Below, one piece after another: positions 36,862 to 46,051 of a DNA stretch of 60,362 bases. Numbering within the stretch: position 1 is the stretch's first letter; every line of letters begins with the position of its first letter. Below the pieces are notes generated by a model. That model made no database searches. It was not told the DNA's origin and saw nothing but the letters and a program-made list of their open reading frames with translations. The translations under genes were made by a program, and so were the position numbers. Source of the stretch: Rhizobium sp. Q54 (GTDB lineage Bacteria > Pseudomonadota > Alphaproteobacteria > Rhizobiales > Xanthobacteraceae); the NCBI GenBank assembly GCA_945861265.1, contig CAMAUC010000015.1, positions 1 to 60,362 of the forward strand, written 5' to 3'.

Positions 36862-36930
36862 CCTCATCCTGAGGAGCGCCGCGCTTGCGGCGCGTCTCGA
36901 AGGACGAGGCGGCCCCATGCTTCGAGACGA
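36862..36930. repeat. CCTCATCCTGAGGAG/CTTCGAGACG repeat
   Basis: CCTCATCCTGAGGAGCGC and GCGCGTCTCGAAGGACGAGG flank a CGCTTGCGG loop, giving a long imperfect hairpin. A second partial unit ends in CATGCTTCGAGACG. A related composite copy is at 55578-55671. Confidence 0.85.
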
Positions 36931-36994
36931 AAAAGCTATTCGGGACCTCAATCCATAATGATCTCTAGTAGCGACTTCTCTGATTTTAAGCCCC

Positions 36995-37024
36995 TTGACT
37001 TCCCTATATTCCTAGTCATATAGT
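36995..37024 (+). promoter_or_regulatory. Strong sigma70-type promoter with no ORF behind it
   Basis: TTGACT (36995-37000), 18-base spacer, TATAGT (37019-37024) in an unusually AT-rich island. Transcription would start near 37031 and run straight into nested hairpins. It is the best promoter match I noticed in the window. Confidence 0.6.
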
Positions 37025-37030
37025 CCTTTT

Positions 37031-37300
37031 GCTCATCCCACGCGAGGGGCGTTCTGCAGGACACTGCCGACGCGGAGTGGGTGCGGCGCCTGCTGCCGGG
37101 GCTTGTAACCCCGGCACCGGGAGGCCTCGGACGCAAACAAGTCTACGCAGTTTGCGAAAACAAACTGCTATGCGTCCGCTGGCACTATGACCGGCTGCCT
37201 TGAATGGCTGGACGCAGGTGTGGACGAAGGCTTGGCGAAAGCTGGCCGGCAGAAGGGGGAGATCCCCTGTCCCACACCCGGAAGCACGGCCCCGGGGACA
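37031..37300 (+). ncRNA. Candidate structured RNA
   Basis: Three hairpins follow the promoter: CCCAC/GTGGG enclosing GCGT/ACGC and GCAG/CTGC (37037-37081); TGCCGGGG/CCCCGGCA with a 7-base loop (37094-37116); and CGGACGCA/TGCGTCCG enclosing GCAGTTTG/CAAACTGC (37128-37178). Further pairing is possible between GGTGTGG at 37217 and CCACACC at 37272, or CTGTCCC at 37267 and GGGACAG at 37293. No RNase P, tmRNA, SRP or tRNA signature was found. ORFs here lack conserved protein features. The 3' end is unknown. Confidence 0.45.
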
Positions 37301-37562
37301 GAAATGCCGCGCGTGGAGCGCCGGAAGGCGACGCGCCTTTCAAAAGAAGGCGCGCCTGTCGCGGGCATATCGCGGCAGGGACAAAGTGGTGGCGCCTTTC
37401 GGTGCTCCACGCCCTCGCACTTTTCGCGGGGGAAACGTCGCGGCTAAAGCCCGGCGCCTTGATCGGTGCGCGGAGCCGGTCGTGCGCGCCCGGAGAAATG
37501 CGCGGTTCGCGCCGATTTCAAAATTGAAAGATAATCCAATGGCGTACGCGGCCGATCTGCTA
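37301..37562. other. Non-coding remainder of the gene-poor region
   Basis: GC-rich sequence with one clear hairpin, CGCGCCTT-TCAAAAG-AAGGCGCG (37332-37354). ORFs cross it on both strands but their composition (arginine/proline/glycine-rich, no domain) does not suggest protein. I see no other feature. Confidence 0.4.
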
Positions 37563-37564
37563 AA

Positions 37565-37608
37565 GCGTTTTCGAGCGAAGTAGGCACCGGTTCGCGTGAA
37601 GAAAACGC
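37565..37608. repeat. 44-bp palindromic repeat with GCGTTTTC/GAAAACGC arms
   Basis: GCGTTTTC and GAAAACGC are the inverted ends. The core GCGAAGTAGGCACCGGTTCGCG matches, when split, the AAGTGGGTACCGGTT core of the GATC-armed repeats at 20225 and 53539. It is probably the same repeat superfamily with different arms. Confidence 0.75.
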
Positions 37609-37625
37609 GACAAAACAAAAGACGA

Positions 37626-37663
37626 GAGCCCCGGCTTTGATTCCATCAAAGCCGGAAAGGCTC
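37626..37663. terminator. Long hairpin ahead of the SDR gene
   Basis: CCGGCTTTGAT-TCC-ATCAAAGCCGG, an 11-bp perfect stem, is extended by GAGCC/GGCTC across an AAA bulge. No T-run follows. It may end the candidate RNA or be part of the adjacent repeat; it finishes 23 bases before the SDR ATG. Confidence 0.5.
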
Positions 37664-37685
37664 TAGATGTTTCGCGGCAACCACG

Positions 37686-38498
37686 ATGGACATGGCAATG
37701 AGCAATTTGCGGCCCGTCACTCTCATCACCGGCGCATCGGCCGGCATCGGCGTCGCGCTGGCGCGCGAATTCGCCCGCCACGGTTATGCGCTGGCGCTGG
37801 TGGCGCGCCGCGCCGACCGGCTCAACTGGCTGGCCGATGAAATCGCCGCCTCCGGTGTGACCCGGCCCATCGTCATCGCCACCGATCTTGCTCTGGCCGG
37901 CGCCACGCAAACGATCATCGACCTGTTGAACGCGGCCGGCGCCGAGCCGCAATTTGTCGTCAACAATGCCGGCTTCGGGCTTGTTGGCGTTGCATCGATG
38001 CTCGATCGCGCCGAGCAACTGGCGATGATCGATTTGAACGTGCGCGTGCTCACCGAATTGTCGCTGGCCTTCGTCGACAGCATGCAGCGCCATCGCGGCG
38101 GATTGCTCAATATCGGTTCGATGGCCGGCTTCCTGCCGGGTCCGGGCATGGCGGTCTATTACGCCACCAAGGCTTACGTCCTGTCCTTCACCGAGGCGCT
38201 GCACAGCGAATTCAAGCCACGCGGCATCAAGGTCACCGTGCTGTGTCCGGGACCGGTGCCGACCGAATTCGCCGCGCGCGCCGGCGTCAAGGGCGGCCTG
38301 GCGCCCGGCATTCTGACGCAGACCGCGGAGACCGTCGCCGCCGCCGGTTTCGACGGCCTGATGCGTAATGCGCGCACCGTGGTGCCCGGCCTCGTCAACA
38401 AACTCGTCACCTTGGCGATTCGAATCCTGCCGCGCCGTTTTTTGCTGCGCCTTGTCGATTCGCGGCAAAGCCGACGCCGCGCCGCGCAAAAACATTGA
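37686..38498 (+). CDS. Short-chain dehydrogenase/reductase
   Basis: A 270-residue classical SDR. The cofactor loop is TGASAGIG (16-23), NNAGFG marks strand 4, and the catalytic residues are S (IGSMAG) and Y-x3-K in VYYATKAYVLSF. It resembles the YqjQ/DltE-like group, which has a longer basic C-terminus (RILPRRFLLRLVDSRQSRRRAAQKH). Substrate is unknown. Several ATGs (37686, 37692, 37701) could be the start; none has a convincing ribosome-binding site. Confidence 0.88.
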   Translation: MDMAMSNLRPVTLITGASAGIGVALAREFARHGYALALVARRADRLNWLADEIAASGVTRPIVIATDLALAGATQTIIDLLNAAGAEPQFVVNNAGFGLVGVASMLDRAEQLAMIDLNVRVLTELSLAFVDSMQRHRGGLLNIGSMAGFLPGPGMAVYYATKAYVLSFTEALHSEFKPRGIKVTVLCPGPVPTEFAARAGVKGGLAPGILTQTAETVAAAGFDGLMRNARTVVPGLVNKLVTLAIRILPRRFLLRLVDSRQSRRRAAQKH

Positions 38499-38635
38499 AT
38501 GCGCGCGAGGGAACTTTTTGCGCGCGGAACCGGCGGCGGAACCGCCCAACAACCCGCCATTGACAAATCGGCCTCTGCCCTGAATTTTGCACACGGGTAA
38601 GGGGAGCGAAGGAAACACGCAGGTGAGGCGTGCGG

Positions 38636-40108
38636 ATGCAGGAATCGAACGATCACGGCCGGCCGGTCAAGCGGCCCTTTCCGGCGACGTTGAGCGCGAT
38701 GTTGCGTGCCTCCGACGGTATCCTCGACCTGCTGCCGATTCCGACATTCATCTGCGACGCCCACGGCACCATCCTGCAATACAACAAGCGCGCCGTTGAA
38801 ATCTGGGGCCGCGCGCCGGCCCCCTGCCAGACGCACGAGGAATTCAACGGCAACAGGCGCATATTCGAACTCGACGGAACGCCGCTATCGCGGTCGTTGC
38901 TGTCGGAGGTTCTGACGACCGGCGTGCCGGTGCGCGACGTCGAGCGTCTGATCGAGCGCGACGACGGCACGCGGATGATCGTGTCGATCAATATCGATCC
39001 GCTGCGCAATGCCAAAGGCGAACTGGTCGGCGCCGTCAACTGCTTCATGGACATCACCGAGCGCAAGCGCACCGACGAAGCGCTAGAGCAGTCGCGGTCG
39101 CGCGGGCATGAGCAGGAGCAGCGGCTGGCGGCGACCTACGACCATGTCTCGATCGGCATTTCCGAAGTCGCGCCCGACGGCCGCTTCCTGCGCGTCAACG
39201 AAGCAATCTCGACGATCACCGGCTACAGCCGGGAGGAATTGCTGTCGATCAGGCTGTTCACAAATACCTATCCCGACGATGCCGATCTCGATCGTGAGGG
39301 CTTTCGCCAGCAGTCCGCCGGCGAGCTGGAATTCTATTCGGTCGAGAAGCGTTTCAAGCATAAGGACGGCCGGCTGATCTGGATGTCGGTGAGTTCCTCG
39401 CCGGTGCGCGACGCCAACGGCAAACTTCTTTATGTCGTGCGCGTGGTGCAGGACATCAGCGAGCGCAAGGCGGCGGAGCGCCGGCAAAAACTTTTGATCG
39501 ACGAGCTTAATCACCGCGTCAAGAATACATTGGCGCGGGTGCAATCATTGGCGGCGCAGACCGCGCGCGGCGCCAGCAATCCGGACGAATTCCGCGAACG
39601 CTTCGAAGGCCGGCTGATCGCATTGTCCCGGGCGCACGATCAGCTCACCATGCATCACTGGGAAAACGGCGATCTGCGCGCGCTGATCGCCGAAGGCGTC
39701 GCGCCTTACGCCGGGACCGACGGCGAACGTGTCGCGCTGCGCGGTGATGAGATCGTACTCGGCCCGCGCGCGGTGCTGACTTTGGCGATGGCGTTTCACG
39801 AATTGACAACCAACGCGACCAAATACGGCGCGCTGGCCGGCCCGCGAGGCCGCATCGAAATCGGCTGGCATCGCGTCGCCGCCACCGACGAAACCCCGGC
39901 GCGGTTGCGGATCGACTGGGTGGAAAAAGGCGGGCCGGCAGTGGTGGAGCCGGAACGGCGCGGATTCGGCTCAAGAATGATCGAAGGCGCCATCGGCGCG
40001 GAACTCGGTGGCAACGCCAAAATGGTGTTTGCGCCGGATGGCCTGCGCTGCGAGATCGTCCTGCCGCTGGAGGCTGCGACGGCGGGCGAGGCCGCGGTGG
40101 GCGGGTGA
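38636..40108 (+). CDS. PAS-domain sensor histidine kinase, HWE family
   Basis: A 490-residue soluble kinase with two PAS domains (about 25-140 and 160-278) and an HWE/HisKA_2 kinase core. The phospho-acceptor is H293 (ELNHRVKNTLA); the N-box HELTTNATKYGAL and the WVE motif (RIDWVEKGGP) define the HWE group, common in Hyphomicrobiales general stress and light signalling. ATG 38636, seven bases after GAGG, was preferred to GTG 38630. A TTGACA at 38560 with a TGAATT 15 bases on could be its promoter. No response regulator is adjacent. Confidence 0.92.
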   Translation: MQESNDHGRPVKRPFPATLSAMLRASDGILDLLPIPTFICDAHGTILQYNKRAVEIWGRAPAPCQTHEEFNGNRRIFELDGTPLSRSLLSEVLTTGVPVRDVERLIERDDGTRMIVSINIDPLRNAKGELVGAVNCFMDITERKRTDEALEQSRSRGHEQEQRLAATYDHVSIGISEVAPDGRFLRVNEAISTITGYSREELLSIRLFTNTYPDDADLDREGFRQQSAGELEFYSVEKRFKHKDGRLIWMSVSSSPVRDANGKLLYVVRVVQDISERKAAERRQKLLIDELNHRVKNTLARVQSLAAQTARGASNPDEFRERFEGRLIALSRAHDQLTMHHWENGDLRALIAEGVAPYAGTDGERVALRGDEIVLGPRAVLTLAMAFHELTTNATKYGALAGPRGRIEIGWHRVAATDETPARLRIDWVEKGGPAVVEPERRGFGSRMIEGAIGAELGGNAKMVFAPDGLRCEIVLPLEAATAGEAAVGG

Positions 40109-40181
40109 GCCAATCGCTGGGGCGAAATTCGGCCAGTCTCGCCCGTCGGGCTACGCCGGACAACCTACGCGGATCGTAGGT

Positions 40182-40257
<76 letters not shown>

Positions 40258-40473
40258 TTCCAATCCACGGCCAAAATCCTTGGACAACGTCTTGGTTGCC
40301 CGCGGTTTTAGGCGAGTGGCCGCCATTTAGGGCCCGGTATCAGGCCTGTCAAGGATTGCCCTGCGGCGCGGCGGCATGGTTTTGGCGTTTCAGGAGCCCA
40401 AATTGCGGGAACCCCTTTTCCTCAAGGCCGCGAGCGGCTATTCGTCTGCTTGGCTACCCGATGGAGTGCTTCG

Positions 40474-40764
40474 ATGAATCCCTTTCTCTGGCTGATTACC
40501 ACACTCATCGACCTCTATATCTGGATCCTGATCGCGTCCGCGGTGCTGTCCTGGCTGGTGGTCTTCAACGTCGTCAACACCCGCAACCCGATCGTCCATT
40601 CGGTTGGCGATTTCCTGTACCGGGTGACCGAGCCGGCCCTGCGGCCGATCCGCGGTATCATGCCCAATCTCGGCGGCATAGATATCTCGCCGGTGATCCT
40701 GATCATCGGCCTCCTGTTCCTCAAGCAGCTGATTTTCTGGCTCTACATCCAGATCTTCATCTAG
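40474..40764 (+). CDS. YggT family membrane protein
   Basis: A 96-residue protein with two membrane helices (about 3-27 and 65-90) joined by the YggT loop [36 protein letters not shown]. Family members are linked to osmotic tolerance, septum or polar functions. ATG 40474 (MNPFLWL) has GGAG seven bases upstream. It heads the unit yggT, DUF167, folD, with a six-base gap to the second gene. Confidence 0.93.
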   Translation: MNPFLWLITTLIDLYIWILIASAVLSWLVVFNVVNTRNPIVHSVGDFLYRVTEPALRPIRGIMPNLGGIDISPVILIIGLLFLKQLIFWLYIQIFI

Positions 40765-40770
40765 CCCGCG

Positions 40771-41091
40771 ATGACGGCCCGGCCGTGGCTGCGCACCGGC
40801 GACGGTGTCAGCGTGGCCATTCGCCTGACGCCGAAAGGCGGCCGCGACGCCGTCAATGGCATCGAGACCCTGAGCGACGGCCGCGCAGTGCTGAAAGTCC
40901 GCGTGCGCGCCGCGCCGAGCGAGGGCGAAGCCAATGACGCCTTGTGCCGGCTGATGGCCAAATCGGTGGGCGTCCCACCGCGCGACGTTTCCCTTATCGC
41001 CGGCGCCACCGCGCGCATCAAACGTCTGGCGATTTCGGGCGATGGCCCAACGCTTCTTGCAGCGCTGGAGAAAATCTGCGCTTCGCGTTAA
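40771..41091 (+). CDS. DUF167 (YggU) family protein
   Basis: A 106-residue protein with the YggU/DUF167 fold: VAIRLTPKGGRDAVNG, VLKVRVRAAPSEGEANDALCRLMAKSVGVP, VSLIAGATARIKRLAISG. The order yggT-yggU is highly conserved in Proteobacteria, but no activity is known. Confidence 0.93.
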   Translation: MTARPWLRTGDGVSVAIRLTPKGGRDAVNGIETLSDGRAVLKVRVRAAPSEGEANDALCRLMAKSVGVPPRDVSLIAGATARIKRLAISGDGPTLLAALEKICASR

Positions 41092-41116
41092 GGCTTAAGC
41101 ACGAAGGGGCGTGACC

Positions 41117-42004
41117 ATGACCGCGACGACCATCGACGGAAAAGCAATCGCAGGTGAATTGCGCGGACGTATCGCCGGCGAAGTCGCGCGGCTAAAGACG
41201 GCGCACGGCATCACGCCGGGCCTGGCGGTCGTCCTGGTCGGCAAAAATCCTGCGAGCGAAGTTTATGTCCGCAACAAATCGAAAGCGGTGACCGACGCTG
41301 GCATGATCTCGATCGACCGGCATCTGCCAGAAAGTGTGAGCGAAGCCGAGCTGCTGGCGCTGATCGATGCGCTCAACAACGACCCGGCCGTCAATGGCAT
41401 CCTCGTGCAATTGCCGCTGCCGCCGCAGATCGATTCGCAGAAAGTCATTGCCGCCATCGATCCGGACAAGGATGTCGACGGTTTCCATCCGCTCAATGTC
41501 GGCCGGCTCGGCAGCGGTCTGCCGGCTTTGGTGCCCTGCACGCCGCTTGGCTGCGTCATTTTGGCGAAAAAAGCCAAGGCCTCGCTCGCCGGACTTGAAG
41601 CCGTGGTGATCGGCCGCTCCAACATCGTCGGCAAGCCGGTGGCGCAATTGTTGCTCGCGGAAAACGCCACCGTGACAATTGCCCATTCCAGAACGCGCGA
41701 TCTCGCCGCCGTCTGCCGCCGCGCCGACGTGCTGATCGCGGCCATCGGCAAACCGGAATTCGTGCGCGCCGACTGGATCAAGCCGGGCGCCACCGTGATC
41801 GATGTCGGTATCAATCGCGTCGACGCCGGGAGCGGCAAAACTAAAATCGTCGGCGACGTCGCTTATGCCGAAGCCAGCACCGTTGCCGGCGCGATCACGC
41901 CGGTGCCGGGCGGCGTCGGGCCGATGACGATCGCCTGTTTGATTTTGAATACGTTGCGCGCCACCTGCGCGCAGAACGGTCTGCCGGCGCCAAAGCTGGA
42001 TTGA
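41117..42004 (+). CDS. folD: Bifunctional methylenetetrahydrofolate dehydrogenase/cyclohydrolase
   Basis: A 295-residue enzyme interconverting methylene-, methenyl- and formyl-tetrahydrofolate with NADP, feeding purine synthesis (purH lies 4 kb downstream). The catalytic Y-x3-K is [32 protein letters not shown] and the NADP loop [14 protein letters not shown] with HSRT are present. ATG 41117 was chosen because AAGGGG lies seven bases upstream; the ORF opens at GTG 41111. It is 25 bp after DUF167. Confidence 0.97.
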   Translation: MTATTIDGKAIAGELRGRIAGEVARLKTAHGITPGLAVVLVGKNPASEVYVRNKSKAVTDAGMISIDRHLPESVSEAELLALIDALNNDPAVNGILVQLPLPPQIDSQKVIAAIDPDKDVDGFHPLNVGRLGSGLPALVPCTPLGCVILAKKAKASLAGLEAVVIGRSNIVGKPVAQLLLAENATVTIAHSRTRDLAAVCRRADVLIAAIGKPEFVRADWIKPGATVIDVGINRVDAGSGKTKIVGDVAYAEASTVAGAITPVPGGVGPMTIACLILNTLRATCAQNGLPAPKLD

Positions 42005-42015
42005 TCGAACCTAAT

Positions 42016-42546
42016 TCAGCCACACCAGCTCTCGCGCCTGCCGCCGGCGTAGCGGCGCACCAGCCCGCGTTCGGCCAGCGCCGCCGACACGTCGGCCGTG
42101 CGCGCGGTCGAGACATCGGCGTCGACGCGGCCGCCATATTTATCCTGGCCGATGCCGGAAATACCGACCGAGCCCTCGTTGAGTATTCGCACCAGCGCGT
42201 CGCGCGCGGCCTCCGCCATGATCCGCTCGTCGACGCAGCGCGCGCTCATTTCCGGCGCGTCGATGCCGCGCAGCCGCACCCGCGTGGTGATCTGCATGCC
42301 AGGCCAGATATTCACCCGCGCCTCGAACGTATCGCCATCGAGGACGCGCACGACGTCGGCGGCATGGCCGCCCCGCAGCCCATTGGCGCTGCTCGCCGTC
42401 GATGCCGTCGCCGCGGCGACCGGCTCGACCGCGCGGCTTGCGATCACTGGCGCGACCAGCGCGCCGACGGTCAGGCCTCCGACAAAGCAGGCAGCCGCCA
42501 GCACCGTCACGCCGTTTCGATCGCTGTGTCTTGCGACTAGGAACAT
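42016..42546 (-). CDS. Thermonuclease (SNase-like) family protein with N-terminal anchor
   Basis: A 176-residue protein. A hydrophobic segment at about 13-36 serves as signal or anchor, followed by an SNase domain: VLDGDTFEARV, VRLRGIDAPE and DKYGGRVDAD carry the calcium-binding and catalytic acidic/arginine residues. An exported nuclease that cuts DNA and RNA is the family role. It is convergent with folD. Confidence 0.87.
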   Translation of the reverse strand: MFLVARHSDRNGVTVLAAACFVGGLTVGALVAPVIASRAVEPVAAATASTASSANGLRGGHAADVVRVLDGDTFEARVNIWPGMQITTRVRLRGIDAPEMSARCVDERIMAEAARDALVRILNEGSVGISGIGQDKYGGRVDADVSTARTADVSAALAERGLVRRYAGGRRESWCG

Positions 42547-42747
42547 GAACCTAGGTACTACGACCTAACGGCGATTCGGGCAAGGCCGAAACGCGACCCT
42601 CCGGTGCGCGAGGACGCGATTCAACCTGGGGTGGCGATTCGCCGGATACTTTGCCAAACCGCGCGATACCATCGCTAAACTTGTGAAGTCGTGACCTTTT
42701 TTGCCCAATGCTCGCGAGAGCGACACAATTTGTGGCAATAAGGGGAC

Positions 42748-44091
42748 ATGGCGCGACCGCGAACATCCCCCCAGCCGGAAGTCCCGGGCCTTGCGGCCCG
42801 GCGCATCGCCACCGACATCGTCGATAGCGTGCTGCGCAAGCATGTGGCGCTCGACGAACAGCTTTCCGGCAAGGGCGCGCATCTTGGCCTCGCCAGCCTG
42901 CCCGACCGCGACCGTGCGCTGATGCGGCGGCTGACCGCGACCGTACTGCGCCGGCTCGGCACGCTGCGTCACCTGCTCGGCGGCCTGCTTGAAAAAGGTT
43001 TCCCGGCCGACGCGCCGCGGACCGAAACCATCCTGCTGGTTGGCGCCGCGCAAATTCTCTGGCTCGACGTGCCCGACCACGCCGCCGTCGATTTGTCGGT
43101 GCGGCTGGCGCAGGCCGACCGCCGCGCCGCCCGCTATGCCGGGTTGATCAATGCGGTGCTGCGCAAGGTGGCGCAGGCGCGCGACAGCGTCCTTGCCGAC
43201 AAGACTGCGCGCGACACGCCGCCCTGGCTGCTGGCGCGCTGGAGAAAGAATTACGGCAACGACGTCGCGCGCGCGATCGCGCAGGCCAACGGCCACGAGC
43301 CGGCGCTCGACCTGACCGTCAAAAAAGACCCTGAAGCCTGGGCCGAACATGTGCATGGCCGCGTGCTGGCGACCGGCACGGTGCGCACCTTGGCGCATGG
43401 CGCGATCACGCTGCTGCCGGGCTTCGCCGAAGGCGCCTGGTGGATTCAGGATGCGGCCGCGTCGCTTCCCGCGCGCCTGTTCGGCGACGTCAGCGGACAA
43501 ACCATATGTGATTTATGCGCGGCCCCCGGCGGCAAGACCGCGCAGCTCGCCGCCGCCGGCGCTAACGTCACCGCCATCGATCGCTCGGCGGCGCGCATTG
43601 CACGGCTGCGCGAGAATTTCACCAGAATTGGCCTCACGGTCGAGACCATCGCCGCCGACGCGCTCGACTGGAAACCGGAAAGGCAATTCGATGGCGTGCT
43701 GCTCGATGCGCCCTGCACCTCGACTGGCACGATTCGTCGCCACCCCGACGTGCCGTGGCTGAAATCGGAAGCCGACCTCGCCGTGCTGACGTCGTTGCAG
43801 CAGCGCCTGCTCGACCGCGCCGTCGATCTGCTCAAGCCCGGCGGCACTTTGATTTATTGCGTCTGCTCGCTGGAGCCCGAGGAAGGCGAGCAGCAGATCG
43901 ACGCCTTGCTGGCACGCGACCCGCGCCTCTCGCGCAAGCCGATCCAGTCCGCGGAGGTCTTCGGCCATGCCGAATTCATCACCCCCGACGGCGCGTTGCG
44001 GACATTGCCGCAATATCTGCCTGATCCCGACCCGCATTGGGCCGGGCTCGACGGCTTTTACGCCGCGCGCCTGATTCGCCACGTTTCCTAA
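42748..44091 (+). CDS. rsmB: RsmB/NOP family rRNA cytosine-C5 methyltransferase
   Basis: A 447-residue protein. An N-terminal NusB-like RNA-binding domain (about 10-145) precedes a Rossmann methyltransferase. SAM motif LCAAPGGKTAQLA, motif IV with the release cysteine DAPCTSTGTIRRHPD and motif VI with the nucleophile cysteine CVCSLEPEEGEQQ are present. It makes m5C967 of 16S rRNA in E. coli; the N-terminal domain supports that assignment. A heparinase-like gene and purH follow. Confidence 0.93.
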   Translation: MARPRTSPQPEVPGLAARRIATDIVDSVLRKHVALDEQLSGKGAHLGLASLPDRDRALMRRLTATVLRRLGTLRHLLGGLLEKGFPADAPRTETILLVGAAQILWLDVPDHAAVDLSVRLAQADRRAARYAGLINAVLRKVAQARDSVLADKTARDTPPWLLARWRKNYGNDVARAIAQANGHEPALDLTVKKDPEAWAEHVHGRVLATGTVRTLAHGAITLLPGFAEGAWWIQDAAASLPARLFGDVSGQTICDLCAAPGGKTAQLAAAGANVTAIDRSAARIARLRENFTRIGLTVETIAADALDWKPERQFDGVLLDAPCTSTGTIRRHPDVPWLKSEADLAVLTSLQQRLLDRAVDLLKPGGTLIYCVCSLEPEEGEQQIDALLARDPRLSRKPIQSAEVFGHAEFITPDGALRTLPQYLPDPDPHWAGLDGFYAARLIRHVS

Positions 44092-44225
44092 AGCTCCCGA
44101 GCGAACGGTATTATTTTGCAGCTAAACCGGCCAATTCAGTGGGCGTATTGGCCCGTCCCCACGCCTTCGATATCGTGCGCTTTGCGCGCGCGGGTACAAT
44201 CGCGTTGCCGGGGGTGAACAGCTCA

Positions 44226-45986
44226 ATGACGCGGGTGTCAGTCGGCGAACGAGCCAGGTTGTCGGCGCTGATCGGCCGCCGGGCCGTGCGCAGCCTGATC
44301 GGGGCTCTCAGTACGCATCCGTTGCTGCGCTGGCGATTCGGTTCGACCAAGACCGACCGTCTGGTGATCGCCCCGCAGGATCTGCGCACCGCCGACGCCA
44401 CGCGCGCCGCCGAAATCTATGCCGGGCGTTTTGCCTTCGCCGGAAAGGTGGTGATCTGCGATAGACGAACACCTTTCGAAATGACGCCGCCGTCCGAGGA
44501 GTGGGCGGCCATTCTGTTGAGCTTCGCCTGGCTGCGCCATCTGCGCGCCGCCGATTCGGCGATCACGCGCGCCAATGCGCGCGCGCTGATCGACGACTGG
44601 ATCAATGAACAGGGCAGTTGGCACGCGGTCGGCTGGCAGACGGAAATTCTGTCACGCCGCATCATCTGCTGGCTCAATCAGTCGCCCTTCGTGTTGCAGG
44701 ACGCCGACGCCCGCTTTTATCGCCGCTTCATTCGCAGCCTGTCGCGGCAGGTGCGTTATCTCCGCCGCAATCTCAATGAATGCCGCGAGGGCGTGCCGCG
44801 CCTGCAGGCGCTGATCGCCCTGACCTTCGCATCCTTGTGCCTGCAGGACATGTCCGGCCAGTTGCGGCCGACGACGCGGCGTCTCATTGACGAACTGCGC
44901 ACGCAGGTGTTGCCCGACGGCGGCCATATCAGCCGCAATCCGGGCGCGCTGATCGAACTGCTGATCGATCTCTTGCCGCTGCGGCAGTTGTTCTCGGCGC
45001 GCAACCTGCAACCGCCGCAGGGGGTCAACAATGCCATCGATCGCATGATGCCGATGCTGCGTTTCTTTCGGCATCCCGACGGCAATTTTGCCCAGTTCAA
45101 CGGCATGGGCCCGACGCCGGTCGATCTGCTCGCCACTGCATTCGCCTATGACGACGCGCGCGGCGCGCCGGTGCTGAACGCGCCGCATTCCGGCTATCAG
45201 CGCATCGACGCCGGCATGACCGTGCTGTTGATGGACACCGGCCGGCCGCCGCCGGTTGCGCTCAGCCAGGAAGCCCACGCCGGCTGCCTGTCATTCGAAA
45301 TGTCCTGGAAGCAGCACCGGCTGGTCGTCAATTGCGGCCTGCCGGCGATGAACCGGGAGAACTGGCGGCAGGTGGCGCGCGCCACGGCGGCGCATTCGAC
45401 CGTCACCTTCAACGATACGTCGTCCTGCCGATTTCTCGAATCGCCATCGGTCCGCCGCCTGCTTGCCGGCACGCCGATCGTCGCCGGTCCGCACAACGTC
45501 AAGGTCGAGCGCAGCGATGCCGATGCCGCCGCGACCCTGGTCGCCACGCATGACGGCTATGCCGGCGACTTCGGCGTGTTGCACCAACGCAGCATCCACG
45601 TCAGCGCCGATGGCGACGTTGTCGAAGGCGAAGACAGTTTTTTGCCGGCCAACGGCCAGGCCATTCCGGCCAAGCGCGCCGACGAATATGCCATCCGCTT
45701 CCATCTGCATCCGGCGATCAAGGCCAACCGGCTGTCGGAAGGCCGCGGCGTCATTCTGTTGCTGCCCGACAAGGAAGTGTGGACCTTCGCCACGCAGGGC
45801 GAGACCGTCCATGTCGAGGAAAGCGTCTATCTCGCCGGCTCGGACGGCCCGCGCCGCGCCGTGCAGATCGTGATTTACGGTCATGCGCGCGAGACCGCCA
45901 AGGTCAGCTGGAGCTTCCGCCACACCCGGCCGGCCGCGCCCGGCGCCAAGCCGGACCGGGCCGATGAGCCGGAATTACCGCTCTGA
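44226..45986 (+). CDS. Heparinase II/III-like protein
   Basis: A 586-residue protein with an alpha-helical toroid-like N-terminal half (about 70-330; WINEQGSWHAVGWQTEILSRRIICW) and a beta-sandwich C-terminal half (LSFEMSWKQHRLVVNCG, HSTVTFNDTSSCRF). It has no signal peptide, so despite the polysaccharide-lyase fold its action on an extracellular glycan is unproven. It lies between rsmB and purH. The ATG at 44226 was chosen over the ORF opening at 44037, which overlaps the end of rsmB in another frame. Confidence 0.85.
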   Translation: MTRVSVGERARLSALIGRRAVRSLIGALSTHPLLRWRFGSTKTDRLVIAPQDLRTADATRAAEIYAGRFAFAGKVVICDRRTPFEMTPPSEEWAAILLSFAWLRHLRAADSAITRANARALIDDWINEQGSWHAVGWQTEILSRRIICWLNQSPFVLQDADARFYRRFIRSLSRQVRYLRRNLNECREGVPRLQALIALTFASLCLQDMSGQLRPTTRRLIDELRTQVLPDGGHISRNPGALIELLIDLLPLRQLFSARNLQPPQGVNNAIDRMMPMLRFFRHPDGNFAQFNGMGPTPVDLLATAFAYDDARGAPVLNAPHSGYQRIDAGMTVLLMDTGRPPPVALSQEAHAGCLSFEMSWKQHRLVVNCGLPAMNRENWRQVARATAAHSTVTFNDTSSCRFLESPSVRRLLAGTPIVAGPHNVKVERSDADAAATLVATHDGYAGDFGVLHQRSIHVSADGDVVEGEDSFLPANGQAIPAKRADEYAIRFHLHPAIKANRLSEGRGVILLLPDKEVWTFATQGETVHVEESVYLAGSDGPRRAVQIVIYGHARETAKVSWSFRHTRPAAPGAKPDRADEPELPL

Positions 45987-46051
45987 CTGCCGCTGTGATT
46001 TCGCCCACCTTTCCCCTTGCGAACTGAGGCCACGAGCGACATTAAGAGCGA

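Noticed and set aside
37031-37300. Identity as RNase P RNA, tmRNA or SRP RNA
   Set aside because: The diagnostic conserved strings (GAGGAAAGTCCGGGC-type, tag-peptide ORF with ANDN...ALAA, GGAAGCAGCC-type) were looked for and not found.
37168-37583. Protein-coding ORFs in the gene-poor region
   Set aside because: Overlapping frames on both strands are arginine/proline-rich, have no ribosome-binding sites and run through perfect hairpins and a repeat.
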